Shown piece by piece: positions 51,858 to 54,252 of a DNA stretch of 54,252 nt. Each line of letters begins with the position of its first letter. The stretch's first letter is position 1. Both the position numbers and the translations under genes were made by a program. Source of the DNA: CAZSBB01 sp964605235 (GTDB lineage Bacteria > Planctomycetota > Phycisphaerae > Phycisphaerales > Phycisphaeraceae); NCBI GenBank assembly GCA_964605235.1, contig CAZSBB010000044.1, forward strand, positions 1 to 54,252. The letters run 5' to 3'. A model generated the notes under the pieces. That model was not told where the DNA came from and ran no database searches. It worked only from the letters and a program-made list of their open reading frames with translations.

Positions 51858-53063
51858 ATGGCGCAGGGAACCCCCAAATCGCCGGGCCTGGGACAACTGG
51901 GGCGCGCGGTGGGCACGGTGGTGCATGCGGCGGGCAACTCTTTGAAGAAAGGGGCGCACCTGCTGCACTTTCCCCGCCTGAACCTGCGGCGGCCGGCGCC
52001 GGGCACCGCCCCGGGCATCACGCTTGATGATCTGGGCAAACTGGCGGCGGGCACCGCGCCGGTTTACCTGAGCGTGATCGACTATTGCGCCGACTGGGTG
52101 CAACGCCGGGAAATCGCGCCGGGCGACTTTGAAGCCTTCCTCGCCCAGCATCGTCCCGAAGGCACCACGGTGCGCTGGATCAATGTCGACGGCCTCACCG
52201 ATCCGCTGGTCATCAAAGGGCTGGCGCAGAAATACGGCCTGCATCCCCTGGCGATCGAAGACGTCATGCACCTGGGCCAACGCCCCAAGATCGACCCCTT
52301 CGCCTCCAACGATCCCCAGCATGCCCGGCTGTTCATCATCGTGCCCATGGTCCAACTGAACGGCCACGGCATCACCCGCGAACAAATCAGCATCTTTCTG
52401 GGCCATGGCACCGTGCTCACGTTTCAGGAAACCCATGGCGATGTGTGGGACCCGATCCGCAAACGCATCGACACCCCCAACAGCCGGTTGCGCCAGAGCG
52501 AAGCGAGCTTCCTGCTCTACGCCCTGATCGACGCCATGGTCGACTACTGCTACCCCGTGCTGGAAACCTACAGCCAGCGCCTCGAGGAAATCGAAGCCCG
52601 CGTCATGTCCCATGCCGACCCCGCCGTGGTCCAGGAAATCTTCAACCTCAAACGTGAACTGATGCTGCTGGAACGGCAAATCTGGCCCACGCGCGAAGTC
52701 ATCAACCATCTGCAACGCGAAACCCACGACTGCCTCTCCGCCCAGACCAAGCTCTACCTGCGCGACGTGCAGGACCACTGCGTGCAGATCCTCGAAATCC
52801 TCGAAACCTACCGCGAACTGGCGTCAAGCCTGGCGGACACCTTCCACACCCTCGTGGGCAATCGCATGAACGAGGTGATGAAGGTGCTCACCGTCTTCGC
52901 CTCCATCTTCATCCCCATCACCTTCTTTGCCGGCGTGTATGGCATGAACTTCGACTACATGCCTGAACTGCACTGGCGCTACGGCTACCACCTGTTCTGG
53001 GCGTGCTGCGCCGGCCTGACCGTCGGCATGCTCTGGTACTTCCGCCGCAACCGCTGGATCTGA
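51858..53063 (+). CDS. corA: CorA-type magnesium/divalent cation transporter
   Basis: The 401-residue protein has a cytoplasmic alpha/beta funnel domain (VRWINVDGLTDPLVIKGLAQ, HPLAIEDVMHLGQRPKIDPF), a long helix (~210-340, ETYSQRLEEIEARVMS, IWPTREVINHLQRE) and two C-terminal membrane helices (TVFASIFIPITFFAGVYGMN and HLFWACCAGLTVGMLWYF). The pore signature GMN is present (YGMNF), with the short periplasmic loop after it. It forms a pentameric Mg2+ (or Co2+/Ni2+) channel. The C-terminus ends RRNRW as expected. The first ~60 residues are an extra basic segment. Confidence 0.95.
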   Translation: MAQGTPKSPGLGQLGRAVGTVVHAAGNSLKKGAHLLHFPRLNLRRPAPGTAPGITLDDLGKLAAGTAPVYLSVIDYCADWVQRREIAPGDFEAFLAQHRPEGTTVRWINVDGLTDPLVIKGLAQKYGLHPLAIEDVMHLGQRPKIDPFASNDPQHARLFIIVPMVQLNGHGITREQISIFLGHGTVLTFQETHGDVWDPIRKRIDTPNSRLRQSEASFLLYALIDAMVDYCYPVLETYSQRLEEIEARVMSHADPAVVQEIFNLKRELMLLERQIWPTREVINHLQRETHDCLSAQTKLYLRDVQDHCVQILEILETYRELASSLADTFHTLVGNRMNEVMKVLTVFASIFIPITFFAGVYGMNFDYMPELHWRYGYHLFWACCAGLTVGMLWYFRRNRWI

Positions 53064-53071
53064 TCCCCCCC

Positions 53072-53475
53072 CGGCCCCCCGGAAGTTTCCCGGCGGCGCG
53101 AGTTGGCACGCCACCCGACGACTCGCGTCGTCGGCTCGGACCAACCCCTGCGCTGCGCTCCTCCGAGCCACCCACGCCAGTGGGTGGGTGACCACCGACC
53201 ACCGACTGCCGCCGCCGGAGGTTTCCCTCGGGCACGAGCTGGAACGCCACCCGACGACTCGCGTCGTCGGCTCGGAACAAGACCCGCGCTGCGCTCCTCC
53301 GAGCCACCCACGCCAGTGGGTGGGTGACCACCGACCACCGACTGCCGCCGCTGGAGGTTTCCCTCGGGCGCGAGTTGGCACGCCACCCGACGACTTGCGT
53401 CGTCGGCTCGGAACAAGACCCGCGCTGCGCTCCTCCGAGCAACCCACGCCAGTGGGTGGGTGACCACCGACCAAC
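53072..53475. repeat. Three tandem 136-bp units, each with an inverted REP pair
   Basis: The period is exactly 136 bp. Each unit holds a minus-strand 28-bp stem-loop (53113, 53249, 53385; stem GACGAC/GTCGTC, loop GCGA) and a plus-strand one (53162, 53298, 53434; stem ACCCAC/GTGGGT, loop GCCA) 21 bp apart. The first unit is the most diverged and starts with CCCGGAAGTTTCCCGG. The long open frames across it on both strands are by-products of the repeat and its GC content. Confidence 0.92.
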
Positions 53476-53521
53476 TCTCGCCGGCCTGCGCATCGCAGGG
53501 CAAACGCATGTCCGCGCGGTT

Positions 53522-53612
53522 AACGAGCCCCGCGCGTGAGCAAGGGGTTGCGGCGCAGCGGCAGGGGAACGACGGCCCGAAAGCAACCCCTCCCTGACGG
53601 TCGGGGCTCGTT
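53522..53612. repeat. 91-bp palindromic repeat AACGAGCCCCG, copy 2
   Basis: This is a second copy of the element at 43545-43641, with the same ends and a different centre. Confidence 0.88.
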
Positions 53613-53729
53613 CAGATCGGGGTGATTATCCATATGCGTTTGCCCTGCCACGCATCGCCCGCTGTTTGACCATTGCCCAGCCAGCGTTCACAATAGCCCG
53701 GCTCAGCGTCCCTGCGACGCCACATACCT

Positions 53730-53817
53730 GGAGAGGTGTCCGAGCGGCTGAAGGAGTCGGTCTCGAAAACCGATGTGGGGCTCGTCCTCACCGTGGGTTC
53801 GAATCCCACCCTCTCCG
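53730..53817 (+). tRNA. tRNA-Ser(CGA)
   Basis: The 88-nt class II tRNA has acceptor GGAGAGG/CCTCTCC, anticodon stem TCGGT/ACCGA around loop CTCGAAA (anticodon CGA), a long variable arm (GTGGGGCTCGTCCTCAC) and T arm GTGGG-TTCGAAT-CCCAC. The discriminator is G, as expected for serine. CCA is not encoded. A strong terminator follows directly. Confidence 0.97.
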
Positions 53818-53819
53818 TT

Positions 53820-53884
53820 AAAACCGGCCCTGGCAGTGAAGAAAAACAGCGTAAATCCGCTGATTCACTGCCAGGGCCGGTTTT
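53820..53884 (+). terminator. Strong rho-independent terminator after tRNA-Ser
   Basis: A perfect 21-bp inverted repeat (AAAACCGGCCCTGGCAGTGA, 53820-53840, with its complement at 53864-53884) ends in five T. The loop contains a second small stem CAGCG/CGCTG. Confidence 0.9.
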
Positions 53885-53952
53885 TCATGGGGTCGAGTTG
53901 ACGATTCAGTTGACGATTCGCAGCCGGCCGGGCAGCGGCGGAGAGCTACTCC

Positions 53953-54133
53953 ATGGCCCGAATCGTGACCCAACGCAGCGTGTATCGCAGCCGCTGCCGA
54001 CGGGTGCTCGGCAAGGTCATCAATACGGCTGGGCAACTGACGCCTAAAAAGTTCCTGCGGAGCACGGAACCCCAGAAACCCAAGCTCGCCAACGCCCGGC
54101 TGGAGCAACTCTGGCAGGAAGTCGTGGCTGAGC
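53953..54133 (+). pseudogene. Truncated ORF after tRNA-Ser, possibly integrase-like N-terminus
   Basis: From ATG 53953 the frame reads MARIVTQRSVYRSRCRRVLG, TPKKFLRSTEPQKPKLANAR and LEQLWQEVVAEQ, then runs into tandem AAAAAGGGGTCAG motifs and the RAYT upstream region. The basic N-terminus and the K-F-L-x-x-T / A-x-x-R-L-E-x-L-W pattern are reminiscent of N-terminal domains of tyrosine recombinases, and the place beside a tRNA is where integrases usually lie, but this is weak. The gene is interrupted, so it is probably inactive. Confidence 0.4.
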
Positions 54134-54252
54134 AAAAAAAGGGGTCAGCAAAAAAGGGGTCAGGTTTCATATTGACCTCGATGGCCGGTGGCGGTAGCTT
54201 GTTGGCATGGCCAGGCCGAGGCGGGAACAGGCCGGGGGCGTGGTGTTTCACG
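54134..54252. repeat. Terminal inverted repeat, right copy, with tandem AAAAAGGGGTCAG
   Basis: Two AAAAAGGGGTCAG motifs (near 54136 and 54151) precede ~84 bases that are the inverted copy of the left window end. Confidence 0.85.
54207..54252 (+). CDS. RAYT (REP-associated Y1) transposase, 5' end only
   Basis: ATG 54207 opens the same MARPRREQAGGVVFH start as on the minus strand at the left end and leaves the window. It points outward. Family assignment rests on this short signature. Confidence 0.6.
   Translation, partial: MARPRREQAGGVVFH

Noticed and set aside
53072..53475. CRISPR-like array
   Set aside because: There are regularly spaced repeats, but the 136-bp period is a whole tandem unit with nearly identical 'spacers', and no cas genes are near.
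53736..54047. Protein-coding frame over tRNA-Ser
   Set aside because: It overlaps the complete tRNA and its terminator; the peptide has no resemblance to a protein family.

Overview
The window is a 54 kb, GC-rich stretch of bacterial chromosome. It is most likely from a planctomycete, probably of the Phycisphaerae type. That is inferred from the pseudopilin-like secreted proteins (FTLIELLVVISI leader), the hopanoid-type squalene genes hpnC-hpnD-hpnE, DUF4838 and heparinase-like carbohydrate proteins, an ECF sigma factor and dense families of interspersed hairpin repeats. It is a draft scaffold. Both ends stop inside the first 15 codons of the same RAYT (Y1) transposase gene, in inverted orientation, and a 100-N gap at 32138-32237 is flanked by a 55-bp duplicated overlap that should be collapsed.

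Layout. 0-3 kb: mobile debris (transposase remnant, RHS fragment) and an RHS toxin tip with a likely immunity gene; the RHS reading frame starts with the N-terminus of an ECF sigma factor. 3-9 kb: oligogalacturonate-lyase-like propeller, pseudopilin, GntR regulator, ArsR regulator with a double SRPBCC protein, metallophosphoesterase. 9.1-11.4 kb: ECF sigma factor, membrane protein (putative anti-sigma) and exported coiled-coil protein. 11.45-11.75 kb, minus strand: tRNA-Arg(CCU) interrupted in its anticodon loop by a 225-nt group I intron, the most striking item in the window. 11.9-20 kb: carbohydrate block (beta-helix protein, LacI regulator with a perfect operator, pseudopilin, DUF4838 protein, sialidase-like protein), the last three translationally coupled or closely packed. 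20-24.7 kb: RluA-family pseudouridine synthase and hpnC-D-E, which would make squalene from farnesyl diphosphate. 24.9-28.9 kb: glycosidase-like barrel, Old-Yellow-Enzyme-like reductase, zinc-ribbon membrane protein. 29.3-37.8 kb: two GT4 glycosyltransferases, an AlgD-like sugar-nucleotide dehydrogenase, a membrane protein and a 1196-residue secreted heparinase-like protein. 37.9-44.7 kb: cyclophilin, large TPR protein, lysA, lipA. 45-47.7 kb: a P1B-ATPase homologue that has lost nearly all catalytic motifs, and a FlgM-like protein behind a structured leader. 47.8-53 kb: XRE/HNH gene pair, threonine synthase, MscS channel, CorA transporter. 53-54.2 kb: tandem repeats, tRNA-Ser(CGA) with a strong terminator, a truncated ORF and the RAYT end.

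Intergenic space is filled by several repeat families. The best defined is a 28-bp stem-loop whose flanks and loop are constant while the stem changes by compensatory substitution; it occurs singly and as inverted pairs, like REP/BIME elements. Functions are assigned from motifs read by eye; no database search was possible.
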